Shown here piece by piece: positions 46,401-58,794 of a stretch of DNA of 64,000 bases. Source of the stretch: Nipponacmea schrenckii (lineage: Eukaryota; Mollusca; Gastropoda; Lottiidae); NCBI GenBank assembly GCA_030562195.1, contig CM060200.1, positions 20,065,023-20,129,022 of the forward strand, given 5' to 3'. The notes below the pieces were generated by a model that did not search any database, had not been told where the DNA came from, and saw nothing but the letters and a program-made list of their open reading frames with translations. The number at the start of each line of letters is the position of its first letter. Positions within the stretch are counted from its first letter, which is position 1. The position numbers and the translations under genes were made by a program.

Positions 46401-49400
46401 TAAATATCTGCTCCAACTGCATTAAATATTTTATTTTTTTTTTTTCGTAGTTGATAATTTGTTTTAATTTTAAGAAGTATTCGACCTCATCACACACAAC
46501 TGTTTCTGTTTTTATTGATAAGAAAAAGAACTATCTAAATCCGTACGAAAACAACTCAATTGTTCAAATAAATCTGCGCTAAATACTATTCCTCACGCTA
46601 ACGTTCACTTTAAGTGGTCTTTTACGAACACTATGCAATGTAATGGCTCTATTACGGGCGTAATTGTTAGTAAAATTAGTATGCAGGTCGCGTTCTTTCT
46701 TTCCTTTTCGACAAAACCAAATAATTTTTACATTTCTTTTAATTTCATTAAATTCGATAAAAGATTGTTGTTTAACTACGTGTAAACATGTAAAGTATGT
46801 ATTTACAAATACATTGGCATTGCCTAATACTATCTTTTAGTAAATTAGTTGTTCTTCCCAAATCAAACCGAATACTGTTTCATTTACATAACAACCATCG
46901 GTAGATCAGATGCTGTAAATTCTCTATCGAAAAATAGCTACCAAAAGTCATTAAAAGGTCAGAAAAAATGTTCGAATATGGCCACATGTGGTCTTCTTCC
47001 TCAAAAAGTTAACTTTATTTACTTGCATGATTGTATATCCAAGTGAAAGAGCGATTATTGCTATCAATAGCCCAGTCTGACATGCACAGTTGCATATTGT
47101 GTGGATTGGGGCGCAAATTTTCGACATTCAAACCCATATCGCCAATGTGATATTGTATTTTTCATTGATATACCAATTGTAGTTTTATCTCAATCCCGAA
47201 CGAATATTTCGCCGATAGTACTATATAATGTGTCTCTTTGAAACTATATCAGCTAGATAGTATAGATCAATATTTTGGGAAATTATCGCATTGAAATCAC
47301 CAAGTCTTTGCCTTTTCTCTTTTGTTTGATAAAGTTGGTGAATTTGTGTAATTGTTTTTATAATTACGTTAAGTTAAAACAAGGAATTGTCATTTTGCCG
47401 GCCTTTAGAAATCAGATAGTCTTGTAGTTGTACGCTGCAGTTGTATTTTTTCGCTGTTTAAATGTGATTGTTTTCAAGATAATGTAACTTCGTTATAAAG
47501 ATTGGAAATGTAATAACGTTTGATTGAGACTTTTAAAGGGATTTATTCTTTTAGGAACTCGTATGGAATCGTGTTTGGTTTATATCCGTCTTATTATTTA
47601 AATTTATCTTATACTCGACTTTTAGTTACGACTGGTGTTGATTGCTTCTTTAAAAGAACTTAACAAAAATATTTCAGAAAATTGCAAATAAAACCTGCCA
47701 TCAGAACTTGTTTATGAAGAAAACCCTTCAAATCTGCTTCAGGTGCCTTTGCTTATGTCCTACCTACTTCTGTTAATAGTCATTGTATTCCCACTATAGC
47801 TTGAAATTCCAAACTGGTGTATGATGAGTAAGGTTTTATTAAAAAAATCATAACACACTATAGATCAAAATATAGGTGTCAGTACGCACGTCCTAGAAAT
47901 TGAAACCATTGAATTTATGGGATGAATCACTTTAAAATACTGTTAGTATTGATAGTGCTATATTTTGATAGCCAAATCGTTCTAGTTAAACAGTATCAGT
48001 ATAATAATAGTCATTATAGTCAATCTGTACTATTTAATGTGACAGTCGATTTAGTCACGAGAAGTAATTACTTACTCTAATATTAGAGAGCACTTTTATT
48101 GCACATGTTTCTGATGGTGGAAGGACTGGGCTGCTTTAGAATACTGCAAATGCCGAGCTCATCCTGTGTAGAAAACCGATATACTAATTTTGTTGGATTT
48201 GCTTTAGCAAATATACTTACATTGTACAGTGACCCTCATCTGTCGGCTCCTGGCTGGTGGTACACTGTTATTGGCAACACATTCATATACATCAACACAA
48301 TATCGTGATATATTATGTATCCTTAATAATTCACCAGACATCCCTACCTCTATAAAAGAAATATTGACAGACATAAATTATCGTGATTTGACAATACACA
48401 TAAATACAATATCGTGATATGACAATATATATTAACACAATATTGTGAAATGACAGTACATTTTAACACCGTATCATTATATGACACTATTGAGATATAA
48501 CAGTACACACTAACACAATATCGTGATATGACTGTCATCATTAACACAATATTATTTAATTACAATATCGTGATATCACAGTACGTATTAACACGATTTT
48601 CTAACACGTACACATTATGATATGAAAGTAACATTGCATTATAATTACTAAGATTTATCAACACAATATAGTCACGTGATTTGATAAAAATTTAAACAAA
48701 ATATCGTGATATAGTAAGAAATGTTAACACAATATTTTGATATTGTAATGAACAGCATTGCTATCGCGAAATGGCAAATGACATCGTATTATCAAGAAAA
48801 ACCTAAGATAAAAAGAAAAAAAGAAAGAAACAATTATATTTTACAAGGATAACAACTTAGGCTCACTAGATACTATCCGGTCGTCGATATTTTAAAACTT
48901 ATTTCGATCTGAATTAAATGACGTTTTCATAACACAGATCAAGGTTGATTTTTGCTATCTCCGCATGTATAGCAATAATTAAGCCTTAAGATTTAAGGGA
49001 AGTCATATCGATTTATGAATGCCTGTCTTACACTCTCTTAAGATTAACTTTGCCTAGTACAGTGGTGTTTTGTATACTGAGATAAGGATAATTAGTTCAA
49101 TAGAATATCCCCTCACCGCTAACATGGAATGGTATCTGCTGGTTATTTTTCAGATTTAAAATTGCAGGCGATGTCCGAAGAGATCATTTTGCAGTGATTA
49201 CAAAGTTAATTTAACCCAATCCTATACTGGTAATTCTGCTTTAATTTTTCAGCAGGTATATAGTTTGGTTTTGTTTGTATAATTTCTGAATAATAATATG
49301 AAATAATCAATGCAAATTGAATAGTATTGACCCTTTTGGATGGTTTATTGATTGATTCAAAAATTTTTTTAACAAAAAATCGATGGCAAGGCAAGCAGAA

Positions 49401-51912
49401 AAGTTTCCTCAAAATCCATCAAAAAACCAGCCACAACTGACAGACCGATGGACAAACAGGTGCGACATTGCCTTCGTTGCCTTCATCTTTAAAGAATTAT
49501 TTTTAAAAAAAAAACATACGTTCCCGTTCTCGAGATGTATATTGATTTAATCTAAACCAGGTAACCGAAGGCTGTGGAACACCAGTAGCATTACATCTTA
49601 ATTCGACAGATTCACCTTCTGTTACCTTTATATCACCAGGGAATGAGAAGCTTACTATACTGGGAGGCACTGAAAAATATACAATTGTAATTTAAATTTC
49701 ATGTGTGCGATAAATGGATTTTGCTGTATCCCTTAATAAAAATTTGCATTAGATAGGGGAAGGGATAGAAAATACGAAGCTCTTTTTTTTCTCTTCTTTT
49801 GTATATATCTTCAATTACTTCAATATAGTTTAATTCTTTCATTTGTAATATATAATTATATATTGTTATTATTACACTAGGAGAAGGTTTATAAATTTTA
49901 TAATTTGTCCTTATCATGTTGTTTGAAACAATAAAATATGTTTAAACTAAATACGAAGCTAAATCAACTTATTGGGAATATTGACATGGTATATAGATTC
50001 CAGAAAAACCGTCACAATGTAGTTTACAATCATGGTCATAGCACCTGTTGAAAATAACCAATATATCGATATATTGCAATACAGGACACCTGGAAGCAAT
50101 TGACGATATTTTACCCTACTTTAAATTTCCCCGTGCCAGACCAGGATTGTGGTTGTAGTTATTTTTACGACAATCAAAACCTTTTGGAATAATGTACAGC
50201 ATGGCAGCCGCTGAAAAATGTCGCATTTTGGAGAAAGCTTTACTTTGGTGAACAAAGAAAGAGACACACTATTTCTTTTGTCCTTCTCATTTAGTCTTAA
50301 TAAGATAGTATGCATAACAGAACCTTAACCTCACAATTTATCGCAATAGGTATTGCAATACAGGGAGATGTATCGCAATTTATCGTAATATGATAACCAG
50401 AAGCAATACGCAGCTCTATCCTAGTGAAGAATTTAGGCCCACATAGAATATAAAGTTTTTGTCAAACCTAACCCACCTTGAACAATAAGTTTAATTCGTT
50501 TCGTTTTCACAGGTTCGGTATTAATCTGGCATTTGTAATAACCGCCATCTTCTACAGTGACATTTCTTATATGTAGATTCCAATCGGCTAAATATGGTCT
50601 TTCTACGCTGATTCTCATATCATTTATCATTCTTCTATCTTGTAAACTAATTACTGTATTCGATGGATTGACCCACACAACCTGTAATAGAGTAAGTGAA
50701 TTATTGGATCAAATTCAGTATCGACAAGCCGTTATCTGTTCAATGTCGCCAAACACAATTAAGCCTTTTGAATGCAATTGAACATGATTTATGAATCAAG
50801 AATTGCACGATGTTCAACCTTACTCTTTAGAGTAAAGAAGGTAAGTTGAATGAAGGGAAAGTAAGTTTTGTGAAATAACGAAGAGAAAGTAATCTATTGA
50901 AACAGGTAAGAGAAAGTATTTCTTTATCTTTCTGCTCGACAAAAATATCCCAATTTGCTCCACTCCATCCGCATCGGTGGTCTAGTGGTAGACCCGGGTT
51001 CGTTTCCCGGTCGATGCACAGATATCTTTTTAACTCTTCAGTTTTACATAAGAGAAAGCAATGTAACATAATGAAACATATAATAGTAAGTAAAGAAGAG
51101 ATAAAGTATAATAAGTAAATAAGAGGAAGTTGAATGAAATAAACAAGGGAAAGAGAAACAGAAACAGAGATGAGAAAGTAAGTAAAATAATATAAAGAAG
51201 TAAAGAGTAATATTTAGAGAAACAAATACAGAGATGAGACGCTATCTTGAATGAAATAACATGAGTAACATCATAGCTTTTTGAATCACATTTAACCAAG
51301 AAAAATCCTTCTTTAAAGAAGTACCAGATAGTTGGAAATAAATTCGATCTTCAGTGAATCATTCCACTTATATCATTTATAATTGTCAAAAAAGTGAAAA
51401 TTAATCTTTTTGTAACCTGAGAAGAATTTTATCTGAAGTCAAAATAATAAATTACTGGAGTTTTTATTGCTTTCTTTAAACCATTATATCCTATTTTCCA
51501 TAAGACTTTCTAACGAGACCAAATTCGATGGGCCATAACCAAATAAACAAATACAGTTATAGGACAGGATATTCGGGGAAAGATGCGATTTCATTAGCAA
51601 AAGAATGTATCAACAAAAACTTATTTTTGACTACGCTATGCTGAAAGATTCCTTACTGTTCCCTCTTCACCGCTCCCCAACTGGAATTGGATTTACACAT
51701 ATTAAGCTACCAAAGGTCTGTGTGGTCCGATATTCATTTTGAAAAAATATCAACTAGAGAGGAAACATATCTTACCTTATAATGTTCACCATATTCTTCG
51801 GTATATTTTGGAGCAACTGTACAAGGCAAGATAGCTGTCGAACCAGCTACAATATTTAAATCTATTGGCGTCACATCTAGCACCTTTTCCACCTCTACAA
51901 AGGCTGATAAAC
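43312..51912 (-). CDS. lachesin/IgLON-like GPI-anchored cell adhesion protein, three Ig domains
   Basis: Seven exons join in frame: 51912-51776, 50681-50477, 49669-49520, 48349-48221, 46087-45800, 44215-44003 and 43436-43312 (1,247 nt, about 415 residues without the signal peptide). The order is Ig1 (ILPCTVAP, VVWVNPSNTVISLQDRRM, GYYKCQINTEP), Ig2 (LRCNATGVPQPSVTWFR, VDVYECVANNSVPP), Ig3 (LECVVSASPLGVTVWKKNG, SEYVCEASNILG), a Thr/Pro stalk, and a hydrophobic C-terminus suited to GPI attachment. Each Ig domain has its two Cys and the core Trp. The NTVISLQDRR...WNLHIRNV block is typical of lachesin and IgLON/DPR-like neuronal adhesion proteins. These sit on the outer cell surface and bind each other in nerve and epithelial contacts. 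The exon with the start codon and signal peptide lies further 5' and is not certain. Confidence 0.88.
44003..44215 (-). CDS. Ig gene, stalk exon
   Basis: 213 bp, phase 1-1. Starts E-VRPKTEPPTTTTSTTTVTP, a Thr/Pro-rich and probably O-glycosylated stalk, then a basic, Asn/Tyr-rich stretch and a Ser/Lys-rich end (SDKKSKGSAS). Acceptor TTTACAG, donor CAG|GTACTG. Confidence 0.82.
44216..45799 (-). other. Ig gene intron
   Basis: 1.58 kb without recognised features; the short frames here have no domain. Confidence 0.7.
45800..46087 (-). CDS. Ig gene, Ig3 exon
   Basis: 288 bp, phase 1-1, one whole Ig domain: Y-PPEVKLPNSRIGQELGKE, then LECVV, VWKKNGKEL, ITLSLRIANI, DFSEYVCEASNILG. Acceptor TTTTTTAG, donor ATG|GTACGT. 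The junction codon with the previous exon makes Tyr (VQYPPEV), the usual linker between Ig2 and Ig3 in this family. Confidence 0.88.
46088..48220 (-). other. Ig gene intron
   Basis: 2.1 kb with no recognised gene, RNA or mobile element on either strand. Confidence 0.7.
48221..48349 (-). CDS. Ig gene, second half of Ig2
   Basis: 129 bp, phase 1-1: Q-VGMSGELLRIHNISRYCVDV then YECVANNSVPPARSRQMRVTVQ. Contains the second Ig Cys, the NISRY block and the VPPA motif typical of lachesin/IgLON proteins. Acceptor TTTTATAG, donor CAAT|GTAAGT. It is too short for an ORF scan. Confidence 0.85.
48295..48780. repeat. degenerate 29-32 bp repeat overlapping an exon
   Basis: The word acacaatatcgtgatat is coding at 48,295-48,311 and recurs, with decay, about ten times in the adjacent intron up to about 48,745 (for example near 48,404, 48,435, 48,514 and 48,720). 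Confidence 0.65.
48815..48875 (-). mobile_element. 3' end of a SINE-like repeat
   Basis: agaaagaaacaa.t.tattttacaaggataacaactta matches the end of the copy at 58,795. Only the last 60 bp or so are recognisable. Confidence 0.5.
49520..49669 (-). CDS. Ig gene, first half of Ig2
   Basis: 150 bp, phase 1-1: V-PPSIVSFSFPGDIKVTEGE then VELRCNATGVPQPSVTWFRL. Holds the first Cys and the core Trp of Ig2 and an NAT glycosylation sequon. Acceptor TTTTTCAG, donor GAAC|GTATGT. Confidence 0.87.
49670..50476 (-). other. Ig gene intron
   Basis: No recognised feature beyond AT-rich sequence and a few cgatatattgcaata-like words. Confidence 0.65.
50477..50681 (-). CDS. Ig gene, second half of Ig1
   Basis: 205 bp, phase 0 in and phase 1 out: VVWVNPSNTVISLQDRRM, WNLHIRNVTVEDGGYYKC, QINTEPVKTKRIKLIVQG. 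Carries the core Trp, the RISVERPY and WNLHIRNV blocks and the second Cys of Ig1. Acceptor TATTACAG, donor CAAG|GTGGGT. Confidence 0.9.
50820..51250 (+). repeat. purine-rich degenerate repeat
   Basis: Loose repetition of gaaagtaag, gaaataa and agagaaag words over about 430 bp in an Ig-gene intron, interrupted by a tRNA-like unit at 50,971. Confidence 0.5.
50971..51018 (+). tRNA. tRNA-Gly-like sequence lacking the anticodon arm
   Basis: 48 nt. The acceptor stem GCATCGG pairs with TCGATGC (last pair G-T). The D-arm/A-box TGGTCTAGTGGTAGA and a T-arm/B-box with stem CCGGG/CCCGG around TTCGTTT are all present. The anticodon stem-loop and variable loop are missing, so GTAGA runs straight into CCCGGG. 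A T5 run at 51,027-51,031 could end Pol III transcription. The ends and arms match eukaryotic tRNA-Gly (GCATCGGTGGTTCAGTGG...). It cannot decode, so it is a relic or a tRNA-derived RNA. Confidence 0.75.
51776..51912 (-). CDS. Ig gene, first half of Ig1
   Basis: 137 bp, phase 1 in and phase 0 out: (G)LSAFVEVEKVLDVTPIDLN and AGSTAILPCTVAPKY, then EEYGEHYK. Contains the first Cys of Ig1. Acceptor TTATTTCAG, donor ATAAG|GTAAGA. The mature N-terminus probably lies in or just before this exon. Confidence 0.85.
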
Positions 51913-54900
51913 CTGAAATAAATATGGTTTCAGAAATAAACAGAGAGAAATTCGAATACGTTTATATTTTAGTAAATCGAATAAATTGGGCGTATTATGA
52001 TCAATATTAGCACATTGAACAACATGTTATACAAAAGGGATTCTATTGAACAAGAATGATTGTAATCATGTGATGAGTTTGTGATGTTATTTACATAAAA
52101 GATAATAATGCAAAGGTGATTTCTGTAAAAGAGAATGAAAAGCTCACAATGGTATTTTTGTTAAGTAGTAAAATGGTAATTTATCCTGGCTAATACCATC
52201 TTGTTGTATTGTCAATGTCAATTCTTCTAGTCATACCATTGATCACATCTTACGCTAACTATAGAGTAAATAGATCAAAGATTTCTTTAATTACTAAGAT
52301 TTCATCCCAAGATGGAGTGAGCCTTTCAAACTCAGGTTGAAACATGAAACAAGAGGTCGTTAGACTAATTTGTTTAATGAAATAAGACTACCAACTGCAT
52401 TCAACAAACGTTCGTATTACAATCCCCTGTGATAAATATGGTGGAAATTCGTGGTTCATTATTTGATTGTCAGAAATAATGAGACTCTGAAGATGGATGC
52501 CAACGGTCTGCCCCTGTACAGACGAATACATGTATTTGTCAGTCGCATTCAGACTTATAAAGTATTTACCAAATGACACAGATATATGGATGGGACAAGC
52601 AACGATTTCACATACAGCTAAACATCCATTATTGTTCTGAAGTATCTGTCTTCTAAATATGTTGTAAACTAGACTCCGCATGCTTCTATACACCTATGAC
52701 TGATCACAAATCTTTGATATTATGCTTAGTTTCTTTCATTCTTGCGTTGCTTTTAGTTAGATTGAATTGCGTTTGGCAGCCTAAATAAGAAAGATAAAGG
52801 CTGTTGACTTAACGTGACCAAACGTCGTAGCACGTGACAAGATCACGTGTCGATGCCAGAAACCATGAAGTAGAAGGCGGGAGATGTTTGCACTGATTCT
52901 TTCCCGCCATTATTGAATGTCAATCACTCATGACTCAAGATTGTAGCTATTGTAACAATTGAAATAAATTGATGAATTATCAAAACAAATTCAGAGTGAG
53001 AATAGAAAAATCAATAGCGATTGGCTTTTCACGTCCCCTAGGAAGAAGTAAAAGTGCTGTGTAAACGTCGGTTGTATAGTCATCATGGCGGACTACATCA
53101 ACTAATGAGTTATGAAGAGGGGAAGAGGAGAAGAACAAGGACGACAATCAATACATATTTGGAGTTCTTCTGACAACCAACATCTCCAAAATCTCTACAA
53201 GTATCTACACATCATCTTCAAATCATTTGATATTTAATCTGAGACTTCAACTTGAAGCGATCACCAACTGGGTAAGGATGTCTTGTCTAAATACATTGAT
53301 GAACAAATTGGATCAAGATTTACATTGCTCAATGAAAACTAAGTTACAGACAGCTAAACGTTTTCACTCTGTCTCAAGTAAGAAATTTGTTGTTTCACTT
53401 TTCAGTATTTTTTGGGTCATGGAAAACAGGAAAGGACAATTGAAACGGAAAATGAATCAATAAAACGCAAGGCCCAAATATGTTTCAGAAATGATTAACC
53501 CAGACTAAAAAAAACAATTCCATATGTAAAGTACGTTATTGCACCTTTACACTGTTAATTTGGGACTAAAGCTGAACTCTTCAAGTAGGATATCAACATA
53601 GTCGTTAATATACTAATTTCTAAAAGAGACAAGAACTGTTCAAGTTACAACCTGGAATCAAAGCCTATATTATAAGATGCAATAATTTGAATTGTTATTT
53701 TCACGGATTCCATGGAATTTCCAAGGAACTTGTAAAAATTGTAAAAAAGAAAGATAGTAAAAAACACATGAACTAATAAATCATACAAAATCATTAAATT
53801 TATTGACGTCCAAAGTCTGTCAGTTTAGACTTTAAAAAAACTAAATTTTATCATCTAATCAAGCGATGTATAGTTACAATTTTCTTCAAATAATTGCTCA
53901 CACTTTTCCATCATCATTAATAACGCAATTTCCCAGCAAAACATGTCACTATCAATATTATTAACCAATACACCAATTTATAATCGGCGAAACATCTGTT
54001 GGGGTTCAGGCATATAGATACGTATAACTTTCAAGATCGCGTTTCGGAGCTACATTGCAGATAAAAAACAGATTCATTGCTCAATAACAGTATTTCTTAA
54101 TAGAAAGAATTGAAAACGGTTCTTATATATAAATGTTTAGTTTTTTAGTTATTCAATTGCTGACTGTCGTTGTTTTTTTTTTTTTGCAATATGCTTGACA
54201 ACAATTACCACTGATGTTGTTTATGTTTTAATTTAGCTCTTATTGATGTTGCTTTGTAAATTGATAGTGTCTTGTTGGGTCGCTGATATGTTACAGAGAG
54301 TTAGTATCACGTTTATTTGTTTCTCTTTCCTTTATTTCTTTTTTTTGTATCCTAGCGCTTTACAACAATCATCCAATTGAAACAAGAGTTCCAGCGATGC
54401 CAGAAAACCAAGAGTCCACACATAAGGGTACTGATTACTGAATTCTGACTGTTGTGGAAGGTGTTTTTGTGATTTGGTACTATGGCCAATTTGCATTCGT
54501 TCATGTGTTGAATGGTGGGAATCTTTTTCTGAAATAATCTGTAAAGGGTATTTGACAACCATTACAGGAAAGTAAAGATGTTCCCGAAGGATATATTCTT
54601 TAGTAAAAACTCCAAAGTATGTTAAATGACAGTTGCTCAATATGAACTACAATACTTGAGATCCGCCACAGACAATAATCAATTTATTAGAGGCTTATAT
54701 CAGGTCTTACTGTAGAACCATTTTACAAGCCATTACCCACGATTATCTCCAATCTTCTACTCCGCCATCATTCTCGCTTCATTTCAACACTAAGCAGAAG
54801 ACGCGAGTTAAAGCTAATAGAATACCTGAACTGCATGTTAATGATGTTTTCTAACAAGTGAATTTATCACACGACAAGAGAAAAATGTGATTTACATCCC

Positions 54901-55380
54901 CGCAATGTCATTACTGTATTTTCTGTATAATTGAATTGATAAAACAACAATGCTTCGAATTATTATACCTCAATAATTTTTTGGCAATTGAAAAAGAGCA
55001 TTCGGAATCTCTTTTCTCGATAATATAGGGCCAATTCGTATTGGGGACCGGATATTTTGGAAAGTTAGAAACAACAACAGGCAACTGGAAATGCATAAAG
55101 GTTTTCTTAACAAGACACCCCCATTCTTATTATGTTCAGTGGACTTATAGTTTGTAACTGGCGAGCCGGGTGTAAGTGCGACATTCTAATCACAGACAAA
55201 TAACAAAAATAAAGATTTTGAAATTCTCGAGACGATACCCCACTGGTAAGAATATATCAATAATTCATCCGCTTGCCAATCACACCCCAGAATAAAGGGA
55301 CGCTGTTTGGAAATGACATAGACAAACAGGACTGGCACGTTAGAAATACAAAGCTGTGGAGAGCCACAACTGTTTTGAAT
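51913..55380. other. no gene fixed; first intron or 5' flank of the Ig gene
   Basis: No recognised coding exon. The minus frame at 52,388-52,693 and the plus frame at 53,227-53,463 have no known motif. A promoter-like patch lies at about 52,830-52,910. Confidence 0.45.
52831..52908. promoter_or_regulatory. candidate regulatory patch: paired E-boxes and E2F-like sites
   Basis: CACGTGA-N5-TCACGTG (52,831-52,849) puts two CACGTG E-boxes in inverted array. GGCGGGA (52,876-52,882) and TCCCGCC (52,902-52,908) form an inverted pair of E2F-like cores. The position, in a long intron or upstream of the Ig gene, suits an enhancer or alternative promoter. This rests on motifs alone. Confidence 0.35.
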
Positions 55381-55384
55381 GTTT

Positions 55385-57320
55385 CTTCTAGTTTTGAAGA
55401 GTCAGAGAATAAACTAATGGTTTTTAACACAGTGAAGATCTAGAGAATAAACAAATGCTTTTTGACACAATGAAGAGTCAGAGAATAAATCAATGCTTTC
55501 TAACACAGTGAAAAGACAGAGATTAAAGAAATGTTTTTTAACACAGTGAAAAGACAGGTTAAAGTAATGTTTTATTAACACAGTGAAGAGACAGAGAATA
55601 AATCAATGCTTTCTAACACAGTGAAGAGACAGAGATTAAAGTAATGTTTTTTTAACACAGTGAAAATTTAGAGAATAAACTAATGGTTTTTGACACAGTG
55701 AAGATCTAGAGAATAAACTAATGTTTTTTAACACTGTAAAGAGACAGAGATTAAAGTAATGTTTTTTAACACAGTGAAAATTTAGAGAATAAACTAATGG
55801 TTTTTGACACAGTGAAGATCTAGAGAATAAACTAATGTTTTTTAACACTGTAAAGAGACAGAGATTAGAGTAATGATTTTTAACACAGTGAAAATTTAGA
55901 GAATAAACTAATGGTTTTTGACACAGTGAAGATCTAGAGAATAAACTAATGTTTTTTAACACTGTAAAGAGACAGAGATTAAAGTATTGTTTTTTAACAC
56001 AATGAAGAGACAGAGATTAAAGAAATGTTTTTTAACACAGTGAAGAGACAGAGATTAAAGTAATGTTTTTTAACACAGTGAAAATTTAGAGAATAAACTA
56101 ATGGTTTTTGACACAGTGAAGATCTAGAGAATAAACTAATGTTTTTTAACACTGTAAAGAGACAGAGATTAAAGTAATGTTTTTTAACACAGTGAAGAGT
56201 CAGAGATTAAAGTAATGTTTTTTAATACAGTGAAGAGTCAGAGAATAAACTAATGTTTTTTAACACAATGAAGAGTCAGAGATTAAAGTAATGTTTTTTA
56301 ACACAATGAAGAGTCAGAGATTAAAGTAATGTTTTTTAACACAATGAAGAGTCAGAGATTAAAGTAATGTTTTTTAACACAATGAAGAGTCAGAGATTAA
56401 AGTAATGTTTTTTAACACATGAAGAGCAGAGATTAAAGTAATGTTTTTTAACACAGTGAAAATTAGAATAAACTAATGGTTTTTGACACAGTGAAGATCA
56501 GAGAATAAACTAATGTTTTTTAACACATGAAGAGACGAGATTAAAGTAATGTTTTTAATACAGTGAAGAGTCAGAGAATAAACTAATGTTTTTTAACACA
56601 ATGAAGAGTCAGAGATTAAAGTAATGTTTTTAACACAGTGAAGAGTCAGAGATTAAACTAATGTTTTTTAACACAATGAAGAGTCAGAGATTAAAGTAAT
56701 GTTCTTTAATACAGTGAAGAGTCAGAGAATAAACTAATGTTTTTTAACACAATGAAGAGTCAGAGATTAAAGTAATGTTCTTTAATACAGTGAAGAGTCA
56801 GAGATTAAAGTAATGTTCTTTAACACAGTGAAGAGTCAGAGATTAAAGTAATGTTTTTTAACACAGTGAAGAGTCAGAGATTAAAGTAATGTTTTTTAAC
56901 ACAGTGAAGAGTCAGAGATTAAAGTAATGTTTTTTAACACAATGAAGAGTCAGAGATTAAAGTAATGTTTTTTAACAAAATGAAGAGTCAGAGATTAAAG
57001 TAATGTTTTTTAACACAATGAAGAGTCAGAGATTAAAGTAATGTTTTTTAACACAGTGAAAATTAAAACTAATGGTTTTTGACACAATGAAGAGTCATAG
57101 AATAAACTAATGGTTTTTAACACAGTGAAGAGACGAGAATAAACTAATGCTTTTTGACACAGTGAAGATTTAGAGAATAAATCATTTCTTTTTGACACAG
57201 TGAAAAATTATCTACCATTGCTTTTTGACACAATAAAAATATTAACAAACCAATGCTTTTTGACTCAGTAAAAAATTAAACCGATGCTTTTTTGACACTG
57301 TTAAGATTCGGAGAATAAAG
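55385..57320 (+). repeat. 38-bp minisatellite with 114-bp higher-order units
   Basis: About 50 copies of a 38-bp unit (agagattaaagtaatg...ttttttaacacagtga...). From about 55,640 to 56,160 units are grouped in threes (114 bp: agagacagag / aaaatttagag / agatctagag types), which also keeps a minus-strand frame open with a 38-residue period. Units are more uniform from 56,200 to 57,050 and decay at both ends. Not a gene. Confidence 0.92.
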
Positions 57321-58794
57321 CAAAGATTTTTATTCTAGCATCTTCAAATATTTGAGAGTAGATTTGACGAGAACATATTGAATAAATGAAGGAGGTTAGA
57401 GAAAGGTTAGGCAGCCAATAGAACATAATACGATAACTAAGCAAATAAAAGCCTGAAGCAGTCAATTGCGCTAACAACTATGGCAAATACTGCTATATGA
57501 AACCAATAAGAAGAACTTTAACTGGAATTGACCGTAGCAGTGAAATTACTACTATTCCGGTTTCTATAGAATCTGTAAGGAAATAAGGCTAACTAGCTAA
57601 CTTGATTTGCTTACTGATTTATATGTATGTAACGTCGTCATGTTGAAGTGACAGAAGGTAATAAAGCCCCCAGGTTATGTCTAATTCATGCATTTAATAC
57701 ACAGAAAATGGGAAAATAATTTCCGATTGAATTGCCTCTATAATCAGGTCATGAACCAATGTGGAAGACGAAATAATGTAAAATTAACTATAATACAATC
57801 AAAATTGGATTGAGTGATGTTCTGACATAGCAAACAGAATACGTATTGCAATGAATAATCATGAGATCTACTTCCGGTGCGTAAATTGAAGAATATGTCT
57901 TCTTGTGGGTGTAGTGCATGTTTTTTAAACCCACAAAGCCTAGCCGAAACACATCGAAGTGCCCCACATCAATCAGTCTCAAGTCACTTTATTTCCGGAT
58001 AGGTGTATCGTTCAGGATTATCGAAACTGAAGCAATTATAACAAAGGATAGACAATTGGACTTAGGTCTGCTACTCTATCAACAATCTTGTTCCGGACGC
58101 CGTACCTTTTCTTTTTCTAAAAATTAAATAAGTAGAAGGCTTTTTGGAATATGTTTAGGTAAATAGACAAACAATATGGTATAACTGTGAGATGGCATTC
58201 TTACATTCAGGTAGCTGTCATTAAACAATATGGAGACTATTTCCGGTTCATGACACAAGAACGTGAGATATGAATTTAAAGTATGAAAATACCCTAAGAG
58301 CAAATCTTTAGAAACATTTTCATCACAAAAAGATGTCTGGTCGAATATCATATTCTATTAAAATCACCTTTATTTGAACTTCGATCCATCAAGGATGCTG
58401 GTATTTTTATTATTTCTCCGGATATGTTTGTCTCGTTCTACCAGTAGAAATGATGGATCGTCGAAGGGAGCAGACAAACAAACATTTAATTTTCACTTCA
58501 CTTGTTCGATCTCTTATTTGGTTGTTTCAGTCAACAATTTGTGATTGCTTTTTGTAAAGACAACAATAATTCATCTATTGCTTTGTCAGTTTTTAAATTA
58601 ATGGGTTCTTGAACCAATTGTTTCTGACTGAACCTAATCAGGTTGCAATATTTCTACTTTCGTGTGATTCTGCTTTTTTTTAAAAAGAACCTGACCAATT
58701 CTATTGATCTAACCCTACGATGGTCATATTGGTTCCAAATTTATTTTGAGACATTTCATTTTCTTAGTGTTTCTTGGAATGGAATTGGATACGA
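57321..58794. other. no gene recognised
   Basis: AT-rich DNA between the minisatellite and the SINE-like repeat; the short frames have no motif. Confidence 0.5.

Noticed and set aside
52388..52693. 101-codon minus frame upstream of Ig1
   Set aside because: No signal peptide, no Ig features and no donor in the phase needed for the next exon.
55636..55962. 108-codon minus frame with repeated LVYSLNFHC
   Set aside because: Produced by a 114-bp period in a minisatellite; no independent coding signal.
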